Positions 30,973 through 43,103 of a stretch of DNA of 64,000 bases are shown piece by piece. The DNA is from Mytilus edulis. Lineage: Eukaryota > Mollusca > Bivalvia > Mytilida > Mytilidae. The notes beneath the pieces are model-generated. The model was given only the letters and a program-made list of their open reading frames with translations, was not told where the DNA came from and searched no databases. Where the stretch lies: positions 38,592,873 to 38,656,872 of the forward strand of contig NC_092350.1 of the NCBI RefSeq assembly GCF_963676685.1. Reading direction: 5' to 3'. The first letter of the stretch is position 1. Every line of letters begins with the position of its first letter. Both the position numbers and the translations under genes were made by a program.

Positions 30973-32441
30973 TTACAGGTAATGCCTGCCTCATATTAAA
31001 ATTAATTTACAAAGTCGTATAAAGTTAACCATATGTAAACTTATCTAATTAAAGACGCACTATGATGTACATATATTATATATAGATAGATAATATATAT
31101 ATATATGCCTCTGACTGAACCAATACATCGGCTAACATGCAGTTAATGAAGTCTTTATAAGTTCTATATTTTATCATTTAATCAGACAATCAAACGAAAC
31201 TTGGTAATTATAATCTAAGACTACTGTAATTACAATATTATTATAATTATATATGTTGTGTTTATTTTTGTACATTCAGGTCATATTTGTTTAACGGTAT
31301 TTAGCTAACAAGTGCTGCGCATGACATGTAAGGGGTTCTGGAGACGTATTCCGGTGCTGCATTCGTACGGTTCTGAGACCGTACCAGCTGCCGTATATTG
31401 ATGAATTTTAACGTAAGTTGTAAGATGGAATACCACTTGCGTCAAATAAACAACGAGAAAGGAAAATGTTTGTCCTAGAACATTGGTGAAGAGTTCTGGT
31501 ACATTATAACTGTTTGCATTGTAGAAAATATGAAACTAATTCTCAAAAACTAGGTACAAGACACCACATACATGTACACACGTATTCCTCATAATGCTTT
31601 AAATTTGTTATACATTTGTACGACAATAAAAAATGTATTCCATATATATACAGTTTTTTTTCAAGCAAGTGTGTTCTATTTGAATTTATATTGTTTTAAA
31701 TATATATCCATGCAATGCGAGACGTTAAACATATCTCAATTATACGTATGTATATTTGAAGATGATAATTAGGCATGTGAGATATTATACTATGCTTTGT
31801 GGTAGCTCTTCACACTGTTTTTCAATATATAAGGTGACTATGTTACAGCCTAATTGATAAGAGTGTCAGACACAATTTCTCAGACTTTGCCAACCAGTCT
31901 TCTCGTACTCCCTACTGCTGTAGGTTTAACGAAGAGACACAATATAATATACCTAAATTTGACCAGGATGGGCATTGTGGCAACTACCCAAAGCACTCGC
32001 GGTATGCACGCCTTAATAATTACGAGTAGCTATATTTGTCTGCATTTGAACGAAAACGTCTTGAGGGATTGTCTCATTCACCTATACGCCTCATTTGAAT
32101 GATCTTTTATCACCGCTAGAACAACATACTAGTGTACTAGTATACTAATCTTCCATTTATAATTTAAATACATGTATGTCGCTACGAATTTAAGACGTAT
32201 CTAATAGATTTTTTTGGAGGAAATGTCATGTAAAACCACTGTAATCTTAAATACTTCGTAATTTATTTTATACTGGCAACAGATTTTCTATACATATATA
32301 TACAAGATGTATTTAAAACAACCTGAACCTGAAAAATTATGCAAGCTTAATTAGCTCACTTTTATACACTTTAGTATAACACTTATTCATTGATACACTT
32401 GTTACAATGGACGTTAGTATTTGTGCATCTACAATTTTAAA
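30973..32441. other. Upstream region of the small secreted-protein gene, no exon identified
   Basis: AT-rich, with (TA)n at about 31072-31106 and a GTACGGTTCTGAGACCGTAC palindrome near 31366. A possible TATA-like TTTATACA lies near 32361, about 80 bases before the ATG at 32442. None of the short frames has supporting features. Confidence 0.35.
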
Positions 32442-33095
32442 ATGAGGGATTTATTGTTTCTTGGGATAATTGTTCTCAGTATTTCATTTGTAGTGTCAAC
32501 TGTGAATAAGGTAACAATTCAGTGTGAGTTTAGAAAAGACGATAATTTATGGAGTTGCAAGTGTTCAGATAAAGGTGTGGGAATGGCTGTTGAAAACTTA
32601 GATGGAACAATGCTAATTTGTAATAAGAATGCTAATCTTGAATTCATTAATATTCCATCGACTCGAGCAACACACCGTGATTCCAAACACAAATTAGTTC
32701 CGAAAGTTTCACAGAAAAAAATTCACAAAATGAACAGTACTTCTAAAATGCAAAGTACTACTAAAGCAGCCGATGTTAAACCAACAGAAAACAAACATAA
32801 AGGCAAAAGTAAGCATTTAACAGAAGTAACGGAATCTACAACAGGAATACTAGAAAACCTATTTTCAAGAATTTTAAATGACTATGATGGTCAAAAGGTA
32901 AATGGATATAATGCTCAAAAGGTTATTCAACAGTCCAAGACTTGTCCGGTATTTCATCGAAACCTAAAACCTGGAGAAACCATGAAGAGGCTAGGCTGTA
33001 CTTATATTTGTGACAATGGCGTATTTAAGAAACGGGACTGTTACGGAAAAAGGGTATTGTTATTACACGGAACACGGGACAAATTTCTAGGTTAG
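32442..33095 (+). CDS. Secreted cysteine protein, 217 aa, paralogue of the 577-aa protein
   Basis: I start at ATG 32442 because it puts a clean signal peptide first (MRDLLFLGIIVLSISFVVST, about residues 1-20); the frame is open a few codons further upstream but without an ATG. Mature layout: an N-terminal four-cysteine module (Cys28, 39, 41, 60; spacing C-x10-C-x-C-x18-C, with LWSCKC and MLIC), a Lys/Ser/Thr-rich linker (about 75-165), and a C-terminal four-cysteine module (Cys168, 186, 190, 200; C-x17-C-x3-C-x9-C, with RLGCTYIC and KKRDC). Both spacings recur in the protein at 44629-46362. No intron is needed. I do not recognise the family. The C-terminal spacing recalls single-domain VWC-like modules, but that is only a resemblance. 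Probably an extracellular or matrix protein. Confidence 0.8.
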   Translation: MRDLLFLGIIVLSISFVVSTVNKVTIQCEFRKDDNLWSCKCSDKGVGMAVENLDGTMLICNKNANLEFINIPSTRATHRDSKHKLVPKVSQKKIHKMNSTSKMQSTTKAADVKPTENKHKGKSKHLTEVTESTTGILENLFSRILNDYDGQKVNGYNAQKVIQQSKTCPVFHRNLKPGETMKRLGCTYICDNGVFKKRDCYGKRVLLLHGTRDKFLG

Positions 33096-33399
33096 ATTGT
33101 TAAAATGATATTTTTTTTACATGTAAGTGTGTGTTTCTTCGGTTTATATTTATGTAGTTTTGGTTTTACAAAATTAATCAGAAGTATCGTAAAACACGCA
33201 TTTTTGTTGTTGTTGCTAATACAATATAAATTATGATACTGCGTGAATGCTTCAAGTTGTTCTTGGCGATATGTACCTGCTGCGAATATGTAATCAGATG
33301 AATTGATAGATAGTTTATACGATTATATTTTTTACAGAGTATTTGGTTTCCTTTAACAATGAGATGTGGTACGATTGCCTGCTCGTCGCCTTTGTTCCT

Positions 33400-33500
33400 T
33401 TGTTTTAGTATTTTGTTCCTTTGTCACTTCCTTTGTTTTAGTATTTTGTTCCTTTGTCACTTTCTTTGTTTTAGTATTTTGTTCCTTTGTTTTAATATTT
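33400..33500. repeat. Short tandem repeat, TTTGTTTTAGTATTTTGTTCC
   Basis: About three units of about 36-38 bases: TTAGTATTTTGTTCCTTTGT then CACTTCCTTTGTTT. Confidence 0.8.
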
Positions 33501-33849
33501 TGAATCGTACTACTATCACAGTATAAAATTTAACTATATTAGCTTGCCGTAGAATTAAATGTCCATTAGTACACGGTTTTGTTAAACAAACTCTTTTTTA
33601 AATTCTGTAGAAATATATATATATATATCTATATCTATATATTTTGACTTTTCTAAACACACAGAAGAAATTTATTACCCAGCACATGTTATTAATATAT
33701 ATGCAAAATAAAAGTGAACGGTTCATTCAGTTTTGTGATCTGTTCATTTCATTTATAATTAACCCTGGTAAAGTTCATTCGTTTAGTAGAGTACGTTTAT
33801 TGTCAATCAAGCATAGGTTAGGTTCTCAAACATTTTTAACCCCGCCACA

Positions 33850-34130
33850 TGTTGTATGTGCCTATTCCATTTCGGGAACCTGTGGTACATTGGTGTCATT
33901 GGTTCATGTATGTCGTTCGTGTTTTTTGTACATGATTTTGTTATAAATCATGCCGTTTGTTTTCTCAATTCTTCAGTGAATTTTTCCATATTTGTCATGT
34001 TGGGGCCTTTATTGTACTGTATGGGTTTCCCCCATTGTTGAAGGCCGTACGGTTGCCGAAAATTGCTTAAATCCCCTTCATTAGAACGTGGAAAGATCTC
34101 ATTGGCAATTATACCACATCTCCTTTTTTA
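33850..34130 (-). repeat. GATGTGGTATGA family fragment, reverse orientation
   Basis: GTGGTACATTGGTGTCATTG, CCGTTTGTTTTCTCAATTCT, GTTGAAGGCCGTACGGTTGC and CATTGGCAATTATACCACAT are in reversed family order. The 61- and 100-codon frames overlapping it are not genes. Confidence 0.7.
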
Positions 34131-34635
34131 TAACAACAATGAATGATATCGATCTCAGTGCATCAGGTTTTTTTTCTGGAGGAACCCCTATCAGGTACAC
34201 TTGAGACCAAAGGTTTTGAAAGTCTTTGACATAAAAAGTTTCAAACTTCTAAACAGTGGTACGTAGAATTGCTACGCGACATCGCCATTGTTACGGAATG
34301 AGAAAACGTTCACGAGCGCACATGTTAGTACTTATTCTTACTATACTTTTATATAAATTGTATTCTCGAGAACGTGAAGAAACAACGAAAACTAGGAGAT
34401 AACTAAAAAGTTTAATTAATATAAAAAAATATAACCAAGATTAAAAACAATAGTAGTTTGAATAAATTAAGAGTGTGGTTTGCATATTGTATGTTCTACA
34501 TGAAATAGGGTCAAACTAAGAGCATGCACGGCTAGCCAGTGTGCTGTTGATCGATCGTTTGTGTTTTTGTCACGTGACGACAAGGAGTTCGGCAGGTACT
34601 GTTTCTACGTAGAATGACGTAGGCAGTTTCATTCG
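34131..34635. other. Probable 3' flank or 3' UTR of the LIM gene
   Basis: Nothing coding. This lies directly downstream (minus strand) of the LIM-protein stop at 34639 and may hold its 3' UTR. I did not find a convincing AATAAA close to the stop. Confidence 0.3.
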
Positions 34636-34638
34636 CAG

Positions 34639-37600
34639 TTATTTAGCCAATGATCCAACACCAAATCCATGAGGTCCAAAGTTCTTTGCATAACATCCTG
34701 TAAAAAAATAAAAACTTTCAGTTAACACTTCATGAGTGAAGATGCATACATTTATTAATTCAACATAATACGAATCTATGATACTTGCATTGATTGTTGT
34801 ATAAAAGTGAAACAGTCCTAATCTTTAAAAAAAAAATGTCCCTTTACAAAAGAATAATATCATAATTTATATATGTTGCGTAAAAATTATTAGCCTTTAT
34901 TTCCCATAGTCAAACCTTATTACATAACTTAACCAGATGCTCCGCAGGGCGCATCTTTATACGACCGCAGAGGTTGAACCCTGAACGGTTGGGGCAAGTA
35001 TGGACACAACATTCAAGCTGGATTCAGCTCTAAATTTGGATTGTGATTAAAAAGTTGACACAGCATAGGTTTCTGACACAGAATGAATGTGGTCTAATGA
35101 ACTTAAAATATTTTTTTTAATTTTTGAGCAATTCACTATGCTGTTGAATATTAATCCTCTCAAAAAAATGTTTGAAGAAATTTTCTTTTTATTTATGAAA
35201 TCTGAAATGAAAAAAATTTAACCCCCCCCCCCCCCATTTTTTTTCACATCCCCCTTTCCCTTTTTCCAAAACTGATCTCAATTCAAATTTCTAATGGAGT
35301 TTGCAACAATAACTACTCATTTAAATACATCATAAAATATTAAAATGTAAAATAAAGTGCTTGTTATCACTGAATGGTAAAGATTGTTTTAATTTATCAG
35401 TTGGTAGTAAAAGTGAATATACATTGTATATTGTATAAAACAATGATTTAAGTTGATTCAACTACTATTCTGGACAAAGAAAGATAACTCCAATTGAAAA
35501 TTTCTTGCTATTGCACAATATTGTGCAATTAGATATTTCTTGCTATTGCACAATACTGTGCAATTGAAAATATTTGCTATTGCACAATACTGTGCAATTG
35601 AAGATTTCTTGCTATTGCGCAATACTGTGCAATTGAAAATTTCTTGCTATTGCACAATACTGTGCAGTTGAAGATTTCTTGCTATTGCTGAATACTGTGC
35701 AATTGAAAATTTCTTGCTATTGCACAATACTTAATATAATAATTTTGGATCCTGATTTGAACCAACTTGAAAACTGGGCCCATAATCAAAAATCTAAGTA
35801 CATGTTTAGATTCAGCATATCAAAAAAAGCCCAAGAATTCAATTTTTGTTAAAATCAAACTAAGTTTAATTTTGGACCCTTTGGACTTTAATGTAAACCA
35901 ATTTGAAAACGGGACCAAAAATTAAGAATCTACATACACAGTTATTTTTGGCATATCAAAGAACCCCAATTATTCAATTTTTGATGAAACCAAACAAAGT
36001 TTAATTTTGGACCCCGATTTGGACCAACTTGAAAACTGGGCCAATAATAAAATAATCTAAGTACATTTTTAGATTCAGCATATCAAAGAACCCCAAGGAT
36101 TCATTTTTTTGTTAAAATCAAACTAAGTTTAATTTTGGACCCTTTGGACCTTAATGTAAACCATGTGGAAATAGGACCAAAAATTAAGAATCTACATACA
36201 CAGTTAGATTCGGCATATCAAAGAACCCAAATTATTCAATTTTTGATGAAATCAAACAAAAGTTCAATTTTGGACCCTTTGGGCCACTTATTCCTAAACT
36301 ATTGGGACCAAAACTCCCAAAATTAAACCCAACCTTCCTTTTATGGTCATAAACCTTGTATTTAAATTTCATAGATTTCTATTTACTTACACTAAAGTTA
36401 TGGTGCGAAAACCAAGAATAATGCTAATTTTGCCCCTTTTTGCCCCCTTATTCCTAAACTGTTGGGACCTCAACTCCCAAAATCAATCCCAACCTTCCTT
36501 TTGTGGTCATAAACCTTGTGTTTAAATTTCATTGATTTCTATTTAATTATAGTAAAGTTATTGTGCGAAAACCAAGAATAATGCTTATTTGGGCCCTTTT
36601 TTGGTCCCTAATTCCTAAACTGTTGGAACCAAAACTCCCAAAATCAATCCCAACCTTTCTTTTGTGGTCATAAACCTTGTGTCAAAATTTCATAGATTTC
36701 TATTTTCTTAAACTAAAGTTATAGTGCGAAAACCAAGAAAATGCTTATTTGGGCCCTTTTTGGCCACTAATTCCTAAAATGTTGGGACCAAAACTCCCAA
36801 AATCAATCCCAACCTTCCTTTTGTGGTCATAAACCTTGTGTTAAAATTTCATAGATTTCTTTTCAATTTTACTAATGTTAGGGTGCGAAAACTAAAAGTA
36901 TTCGGACGACGACGACGCCGACGACGACGACGACGACGCCAACGTGATACCAATATACGACCGAAAAATTTTCAATTTTTGCGGTCGTATAATAAGTACA
37001 TCGAACAAATTGAATAAACATATTCTGTGAATGACTTTATGTGGAGAGTCTCTTGTGGAGAGTTCAAATTGTCACATTGGCAATCCTACCACATCTTCTT
37101 TTTTTTATATTTACCTTTGCAGTATATTTCTATCTCGTGTCTGCATAGTGTTGTAGAATCTACAGCCTTGTTACACTCCTTACATTTACTGCAACCTTTA
37201 TGCCAAGCCTAAAACAAACAAAAGAAGAATGTTCATGATCTACACAGGTCAATGACTGACTGTGGTCGTCATACTCTACTATTTTAAATTTGTAAAGGGG
37301 CATAACTATAGAAAAGTAAAAGTGACACCACCTAAATTCAATAAGCATTGCGTAGAAGTTTCATAACCTTTTTTTAGGCAAACTAGAGAACGAAAATAAA
37401 TATGATGGAAATGGATCGGGTCAGAATGTTTCATTAATCATTCCATGGTGAAAAGACACTTTTAAAAACAATAGATATCTCAAACAAGCGATCTTATAAC
37501 TTACATCTGTTAGTCCTATAGCTCGTTCAGCTTCATACACAGTTTTGCCACATCTAGGACAATGAGGACCGGGTCCAGAGTTTGAAGGTCCAACATGCTG

Positions 37601-40416
37601 CTCCCTTGGACGATTGCTATAAATAAATAAAATATAATTTTTACAATTGAAAGATTTCAAAAACCTTGTTTTTGGTCCTATTCCACTGTTTTATAATAAT
37701 CATAGTTTGATAATAAATTGTGTTACCACGTAACATATATAACATAAACCATTGTACATAAGGCTTTACGTTGTGTGAGTTTGAAGAAGAGGTGAGTAAA
37801 ATTATCAATTACCGTTCAATCCATCCAATGTTAACTCTCCATCTACTTCAACATTTTTAAACAGCCCCACGATTTTTCACCGATCGTGTGGTAAAATGGA
37901 TATCCATCTATCTATTTTAATATTAACAGCACCGCGATTTTTCACCGACCGTGTGGTAAACTGGAATCCCAATCGATGATAATCTTACCTCATCTCACTA
38001 TCTTTGTTTCCAAACTGTGATCCGGTTTCCATACTGAGTGCACCGGCTCCTTGACCAAATCCGTAGCCCTTCGGACCGAATTTCTTTCCGTGACATCCTT
38101 TACAATACACACGACCTTCATGCTCAGCTACAGTTGTACTCTCTAACAATTTATTGCACAAACCTAGAATAAGAACAACATACATGAATAAATGTATTAT
38201 TATGATTGAGTGCACACATTTTATTTTCTAGTGTCGTGTTGGATGTCCATTTACACGACTACAGCATACACGTACAGTAATTGAACTTGCACTTTTAATT
38301 AGTAAATTATTAATTTCATTTTTCTTACATGCATGTTTATCATTAATTGTTTTATCTCATTTATTAGAGCAGCTAACTGCATTTACTATTGGGACTATCC
38401 TCTTGGAAAAAAGATTATTTAGTTTTATTTATTTGTTACAATAACAGATTACATTGTTTGAATTTTGTTATATATACGTCTGCTCTATGGTCGGGTTGTT
38501 GTCTCTTTGACACATTCCCCATTTCCGTTCTCAATTGGGAAAATATTAAAGCTACATTTTTTAATTGCAGTTTAGGTGAGAACTAAACGGTTTCGGGAAC
38601 AATACAGCTATTATAACCTAAATTTATACCAGAGCAAAATCAGTAATAATTATAGTATAACTAATCGCCGTATTTGAATATCAAAAATAAGACAACGCGA
38701 TTGACCAAATTTTTATTGAAAATAAATATGATGGAAATGGATCGGGTCAGAATGTTTCATTAATCATTCCATGGTGAAAAGACACTTTTAAAAACAATAG
38801 ATATCTCAAACAAGCGAAGTGCTGTTTTCCCAAATTCCGTTTAGTTTTGATTTTTTTTTTAATTAATTAGTTTTTAAAATTAGAAATGGGTTGAGCTTAA
38901 CCGACCAAATGATAACGTATTTGCTCAAAATATAGAATCTCGCCTGTGGTTGTGTGTTTATATCAAATATCATTCTATTAATCAGTTTTTCGTTAAGTAT
39001 TTTTGAGTAGATGTTTAGATATTTGCTAGTCTGCGAAATTTATTCTCAATGCGTTTAGTCTCAGAGCAATTTTATGAGATTGGCCTATAATATTGTTTAT
39101 ACACTTGTCTTAGAAGACCACATTGTGTCCTTTAAGAATTACAATAAAGAGATGTGGTATGACTGCCAATGACACTTGTCTTAGAATACCATATTGTGTC
39201 CTTTAAGAATTACAATAAGGAAATGTGGTATGACTGCCAATGAGAAAATTTCCACCCGAGACCAAAAATAGCAAAGAATTTAACACCTGAAGCCAGAATG
39301 TCATAGTACGACTTTTTTTAAACAACGAGTACAACCTATACCGCATATGAAACAAGAATGTTTCCAAAGTACACGGATGCCCCACTCGCATTATCATTTT
39401 CCGTGTTCAATGGACCGTGAAATTGGGTAAAAAATCTAATTTGGCCTTAAAAGTAAAAAGATCAGCCAATAGGGAACATGTGTACTAAGTTTCAAGTAGA
39501 TTGGACTTTAACTTCATCAAAAACTACCTTGACCAAAAACTTTAACCTGAAACTCACACTTTTAATTTCTATGTTCAGTGGACCATGAAAATGGGGTCAA
39601 AAGTCTAATTTTGTTTTAAAATAAGAAAGATCATATCATAAGATACATGTGTACTTTTCAAGTTGATTGGACTTCAGCTTCATCAAAAATTACCTTGACC
39701 AAAAACTTTAACCTGAAGTTGGACGAACGGAAGGACAGACGAACGGACAGACAGACTGACGAACGTACAGACGGACGAACGTACAGACGGAAGGACACAC
39801 AGACCAGAAAACATAATGCCCCCTCTACTATCGTAGGTGGGGCATAACTATAATGTTTTGATTGTATTGTGTTGTTCGTTTACAGTTTTATTTATCTGAT
39901 ACATAAATCTCCATCACATGCGAGAATAAATCAATAAAACATTTCTGAATTTATAGAAAATGTGTCGAGCATCTTATTTCCGTGTTTCCCCTTCAAATTG
40001 GAAAGGGATTAGAGACATACGACTGCACAAACAAACGAGTCAATTTATGTATGGGAATATACAGCTTTAAATCGTTCATGTTCAACAGATATAAAGAGGT
40101 ATAATCAATGTATAACACTTTTTTCTATTGATATAGTGTTAGTTGACCCCCCCCCCCCCTCTTAGTTTTTTATTCATTTGTTCAAATCTACAATACGTTT
40201 TTTTTTTATAGCATGTAATCTGGAATTTGGTTTTTATCAAATTCACGATAATTGAGCCATAAAAGTTTGTTCTTCTATGATCTCATTTTTTAATCACTTA
40301 CCACATTTAAAGCACATTTTGTGCCATTTTTTACCAGCTCCTAACTTTTCTTCAGCTGCATACACAGCGCTTCCACAAGCTGGACAGATCGACCTCTCTG
40401 GTGGTTTGAAAGGCAT
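34639..40416 (-). CDS. CSRP: Muscle LIM / cysteine- and glycine-rich protein (CSRP/MLP), two LIM domains
   Basis: Five coding exons: 40416-40302, 38163-37989, 37616-37505, 37208-37115, 34697-34639. Phases 1, 2, 0, 1 all agree, giving 184 residues and TAA. The start [20 protein letters not shown] is the family's usual N-terminus. LIM1 has Cys11/14, His32, Cys35/38/41 and later Cys59/62, followed by the signature [16 protein letters not shown] Ser/Gly/Pro-rich linker follows, then LIM2 from [14 protein letters not shown] through [11 protein letters not shown] and [18 protein letters not shown]. Each LIM binds two zinc ions. CRP/MLP proteins act at actin/alpha-actinin structures in muscle and in the nucleus as cofactors. 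The length is close to the usual 190 or so. The start codon lies six bases after an acceptor (TTTTGCAG), so there is at least one upstream 5' UTR exon; a candidate ends at 42000. Confidence 0.95.
34936..36992 (+). mobile_element. 2-kb element with TTATACGACCGCA inverted ends, in the last LIM intron
   Basis: It opens GATGCTCCGCAGGGCGCATC and TTTATACGACCGCAGAGG (34936-34975) and closes TTTTTGCGGTCGTATAA (ends 36992); TTATACGACCGCA and TGCGGTCGTATAA are exact inverses. Inside, in order, are a 35-bp palindromic tandem (35492-35731), about 130-240-base units with TTTTGGACCCTTTGGACC (35740-36290), four units of about 180 bases with CCTTCCTTTTGTGGTCATAA (36290-36900), and a (GAC)n tract (36902-36940). 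There is no transposase, and open frames inside follow the repeats. It sits in the intron between LIM exons 5 and 4. Confidence 0.8.
35492..35731. repeat. 35-bp palindromic tandem repeat
   Basis: About six to seven units of TTGCTATTGCACAATACTGT then GCAATTGAAAATTTC. Each unit contains the palindrome TTGCACAATACTGTGCAA. It is internal to the element at 34936-36992. Confidence 0.9.
37392..37491. repeat. 100-bp direct duplicate, copy 1
   Basis: From GAAAATAAATATGATGGAAA to CTCAAACAAGCGA, this appears identical base for base to 38718-38817. It ends 13 bases short of the splice donor of LIM exon 3 (exon end 37505), in the intron. Confidence 0.9.
37860..37975. repeat. Tandem 65-bp duplication in a LIM intron
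   Basis: CCACGATTTTTCACCGATCG then TGTGGTAAAATGG recurs about 65 bases later as CCGCGATTTTTCACCGACCG then TGTGGTAAACTGG. It sits just downstream of exon 2. Confidence 0.75.
38718..38817. repeat. 100-bp direct duplicate, copy 2
   Basis: Copy of 37392-37491, located in the intron between LIM exons 2 and 1. The flanks differ completely, so this is a short segmental duplication rather than a known repeat end. Confidence 0.9.
39104..39260. repeat. 70-bp tandem duplication overlapping a dispersed-family fragment
   Basis: GACACTTGTCTTAGAAGACC, ACATTGTGTCCTTTAAGAAT and AGATGTGGTATGACTGCCAA occur twice in a row (39171 starts the second copy). The second copy runs on into the family's AATGAGAAAATTTCCACCCG. 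Confidence 0.8.
39345..39850 (+). repeat. GATGCCCCACTCGC...GTAGGTGGGGCAT element, long copy
   Basis: Starts at ACAAGAATGTTTCCAAAGTA and CACGGATGCCCCACTCGC. Two internal units each carry GGACCGTGAAATTGGG or GGACCATGAAAATGGG and ACCTTGACCAAAAACTTTAA. A GACAGACGGACGAACG-type tract follows, then CTACTATCGTAGGTGGGGCA. Intronic in the LIM gene. Confidence 0.8.
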
Positions 40417-40796
40417 TGTTTACTGCAAAATAAATAATTGCCTTAAAAACGAGAACATTTTCTGAGTTGATCAACTCCATAAAATTATTGCTTCGAAACT
40501 ACTCTTAGAATCAATACTTCTGGTGATAATGTGTATATTACTTCAGTAACCTTTCAGTAAATCGGTGAGATCTATCTCTAAAATATAATCTTTTTAATAG
40601 GAGTAATTTATATGCGATGCCCATCTGTTTTAATTTTATGATTTTGGCTGTCAGATCTCAACAATACTGATTTCAACCCATACACAATCTTATGTTTTTA
40701 ATCTACCATGATATAATCCTATCATTGACTGGTTCCTTCTGTTAGTAATACCTATACTTCGATGATGATACGTTATCAAATCGTAAAAATCAAAAG

Positions 40797-40958
40797 CAGT
40801 GGCGGATCCAGAGGGGGGGTTCCGGGGGTCCGCACCCCCCCTTTATTTTGGCCGATCAATGCATTTGAATCGGGACATATGTTTGCACCCCCCCCCTGCA
40901 CCCCCCCTTTGTCCTGGGCTAGCACCCCCCCTTTCGAAAATTCCTGCATCCGCCACTG
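40797..40958. mobile_element. 162-bp MITE with CAGTGGCGGATCC ends and 5-bp TSD
   Basis: CAGTGGCGGATCCAGAGG at 40797 is mirrored by CCTGCATCCGCCACTG ending at 40958. AAAAG flanks both sides (40792-40796 and 40959-40963) as a target duplication. The interior is C/G-run rich with several CCCCCCC tracts. A second copy is at 50361. The site is in the presumed 5' UTR intron of the LIM gene. Confidence 0.85.
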
Positions 40959-40963
40959 AAAAG

Positions 40964-41989
40964 TATATACTTATAAAGTACAATGAAATGTATATATACA
41001 GTTTACTTAAAACTAATAAGATTAATAGCTATCAATAAATATAGTGTCAATTTTAATCTACTTGATTTTTTTGTAAATTTAGTTTGTACGAGCTTATATT
41101 TCAGCAGAAGTTGATGTTCGTGTTAATTAATCTTGCAGTCGTAGCGAAGTAAATTTGGCAGCTTCATGTAAATAACTTACTTCACATAGGTGACTCACAT
41201 AATTTATCACGATCTGTGTATATACATTCCAAATTTTACATAAACAAATGTGAAAATACGTCATTGTTTTCTAACTATAATGAACAAAAGCAATTGAAAA
41301 TCTCCTAAATCACAATGGACACTTGTACGACTATTGTCATATTAGTATTAAATAAATTATTTTTTTAAATTTTGTTTTTTAAGATAACGGATTGTTTTTT
41401 TAAATCTAAAAATAGACAGAATGTTTCTTTAAGTTGAGATCAATCTTAGTCGGGTTTAGGGAAAAAAGGGGGGACAGTTGGGTCTCCCTCACCTTGTGGA
41501 GCTACATTTATGGTTAATAAATATACTGTATATGTTCCATCACAAACTTTGCCTAGTTAAAGGACCCATTTTCGAAATCCTGGAAATTATATACATGTAT
41601 TACACTTAGAAAATTCATTAGGTTGTGGCCTTCAATCAAATGATTCAATGACCATAGACTCTAACCATCAAATAATTCAGAATCCAGATACGTTTTTCTT
41701 GTTATCTTTTATCAAATAAATATCTTACTTAAACTAAGGACTGAAAGTATTTTTCACTTCAAATATTTAAAGTTTGTTGAAATAATGTCACCAGCGCTTT
41801 CATGCTTTCATATATATAAAGTTTTTTTTAACGATTCAAAGAGAAATGATTAAATTCATAACAATATGTTGTTATTTTATTTTTAAAGGGTTATTGTATA
41901 TTAATCTTTCCTAAAACAGTAAGATATAATAGATTTTGTGAGATTGTTTTTTTAACTTTTCAAAACCCTTAATTAATATAAATTATACC
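40964..41989. other. Presumed 5' UTR intron of the LIM gene, nothing recognised
   Basis: AT-rich and unique-looking, with no exon or repeat identified. If the exon ending at 42000 belongs to the LIM gene, first-intron regulatory sites could lie here, but I see no specific motif. Confidence 0.3.
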
Positions 41990-41999
41990 ATCTACTCAC

Positions 42000-42070
42000 C
42001 TCAGTGTACGGTATCGTCAGCAGCGAAAGAAGGCTGGGAATTTGGAATTCTTTGCACACGGGACAATCTT
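42000..42070 (-). other. Candidate 5' non-coding exon of the LIM gene
   Basis: On the minus strand CGATACCGTACACTGAG is followed by GTGAGTAGATGG, a strong splice donor (exon end 42000). The LIM start codon exon begins at an acceptor six bases before its ATG, so a non-coding first exon must lie upstream on this strand; this is the nearest good donor I see. The exon's 5' limit and promoter are not visible. Confidence 0.4.
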
Positions 42071-42975
42071 TATGAACTTCCACCCCAACATCTTTATTTT
42101 CAGTTTTATTACAATTTTGCACACTTCACTAATAAGAGGTTAGTAATAGGGGGGTTTGAAAAAATCTCACAACGAGTTATGCACAACACCAGGAAACTAT
42201 TCAAGCTATGATTATTTCCTTAATTATAGATTTAAGGAAGTTAAAATATAAGGAGGAAGTCGTTAAGTACACAAAATCAAATAAAAATCATTTTTTTAAT
42301 ATTTTTTTCTTCTCACAGAACCCATCAGAACCCATATTATGCTTCAAATGGTAAACAATTTCGACATAAATGGTTCCTGCATATTTGCCTATCTCGTCAT
42401 CAGCGACAAAGAGTGAATGATATAACACAAACATTTGTAATTCAACGTAATACAATTTATAATCGGAACCACTTTCTTTTATCAATTGCGGTAGATCTAT
42501 ATCTAAATTGTAACTTAATAATGGAGTCTGTGCGGAAGGCTGAGGATACTTAATCTTCAAAGATTGATGAAAGCGGATTAAACGATGGGATTAATTTTCT
42601 GCCAACTGCGCGTAAACTGATTATGGGGAAATACTACACAGAGATTTTTATGATAAACGTGTATTGTACATGTTGTACTTAGGGAAAAACAATTAAAAAT
42701 AATTTAGTTTGCATACATAGTTTAAAAAATGAAGGTGACTATATAAATTATACTTGTGTGAAAAAAACATTTTCACATTCAATGCTATAGAAATTCTGAG
42801 TATAAGTTATTATCAACGAAATCATTAGAACAATATCTGTTCTCGTAATTTCAAATGTTCGTTTGTTGTATATAATAAATCAACTAACAATGTTTCTAAT
42901 ATACAATGATCCCAAAACATTTATTACAATGCTCTTGTTTCAAAAAAATATTTCGTGTATAGTTAAGGTCAAACT
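42071..42975. other. No supported gene
   Basis: A 90-codon minus-strand frame (42560-42288) has no signal or motif. No repeat recognised. Confidence 0.35.
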
Positions 42976-43103
42976 TTTTTTTTGGCTTGGTGGAAGAAAA
43001 TATTCAAAGTTTCGGAGCGATTTTTATGTTTATGAACATTTTTTTTTGGCTTGGTGGAAGAAAATATTCAAAGTTTCGGAGCGATTTTTATGTTTATGAA
43101 CAT
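42976..43103. repeat. 64-bp perfect tandem duplication
   Basis: TTTTTTTTGGCTTGGTGGAA, GAAAATATTCAAAGTTTCGG and AGCGATTTTTATGTTTATGA occur twice with a period of 64 bases and no visible mismatch. Confidence 0.9.

Noticed and set aside
31572..32102. 66- and 82-codon plus-strand frames upstream of the small secreted gene
   Set aside because: No splice donors in phase with the gene at 32442, whose own ATG and signal peptide are sufficient.
34936..36992. CRISPR-like regular spacing of 35-bp repeats
   Set aside because: The units are contiguous tandem copies without unique spacers, in a eukaryotic intron and inside a transposable element.
39647..39847. Asp/Arg/Thr-rich frame ([19 protein letters not shown])
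   Set aside because: It is a translated GACGGACAGACGAACG simple tract at the end of a dispersed element.
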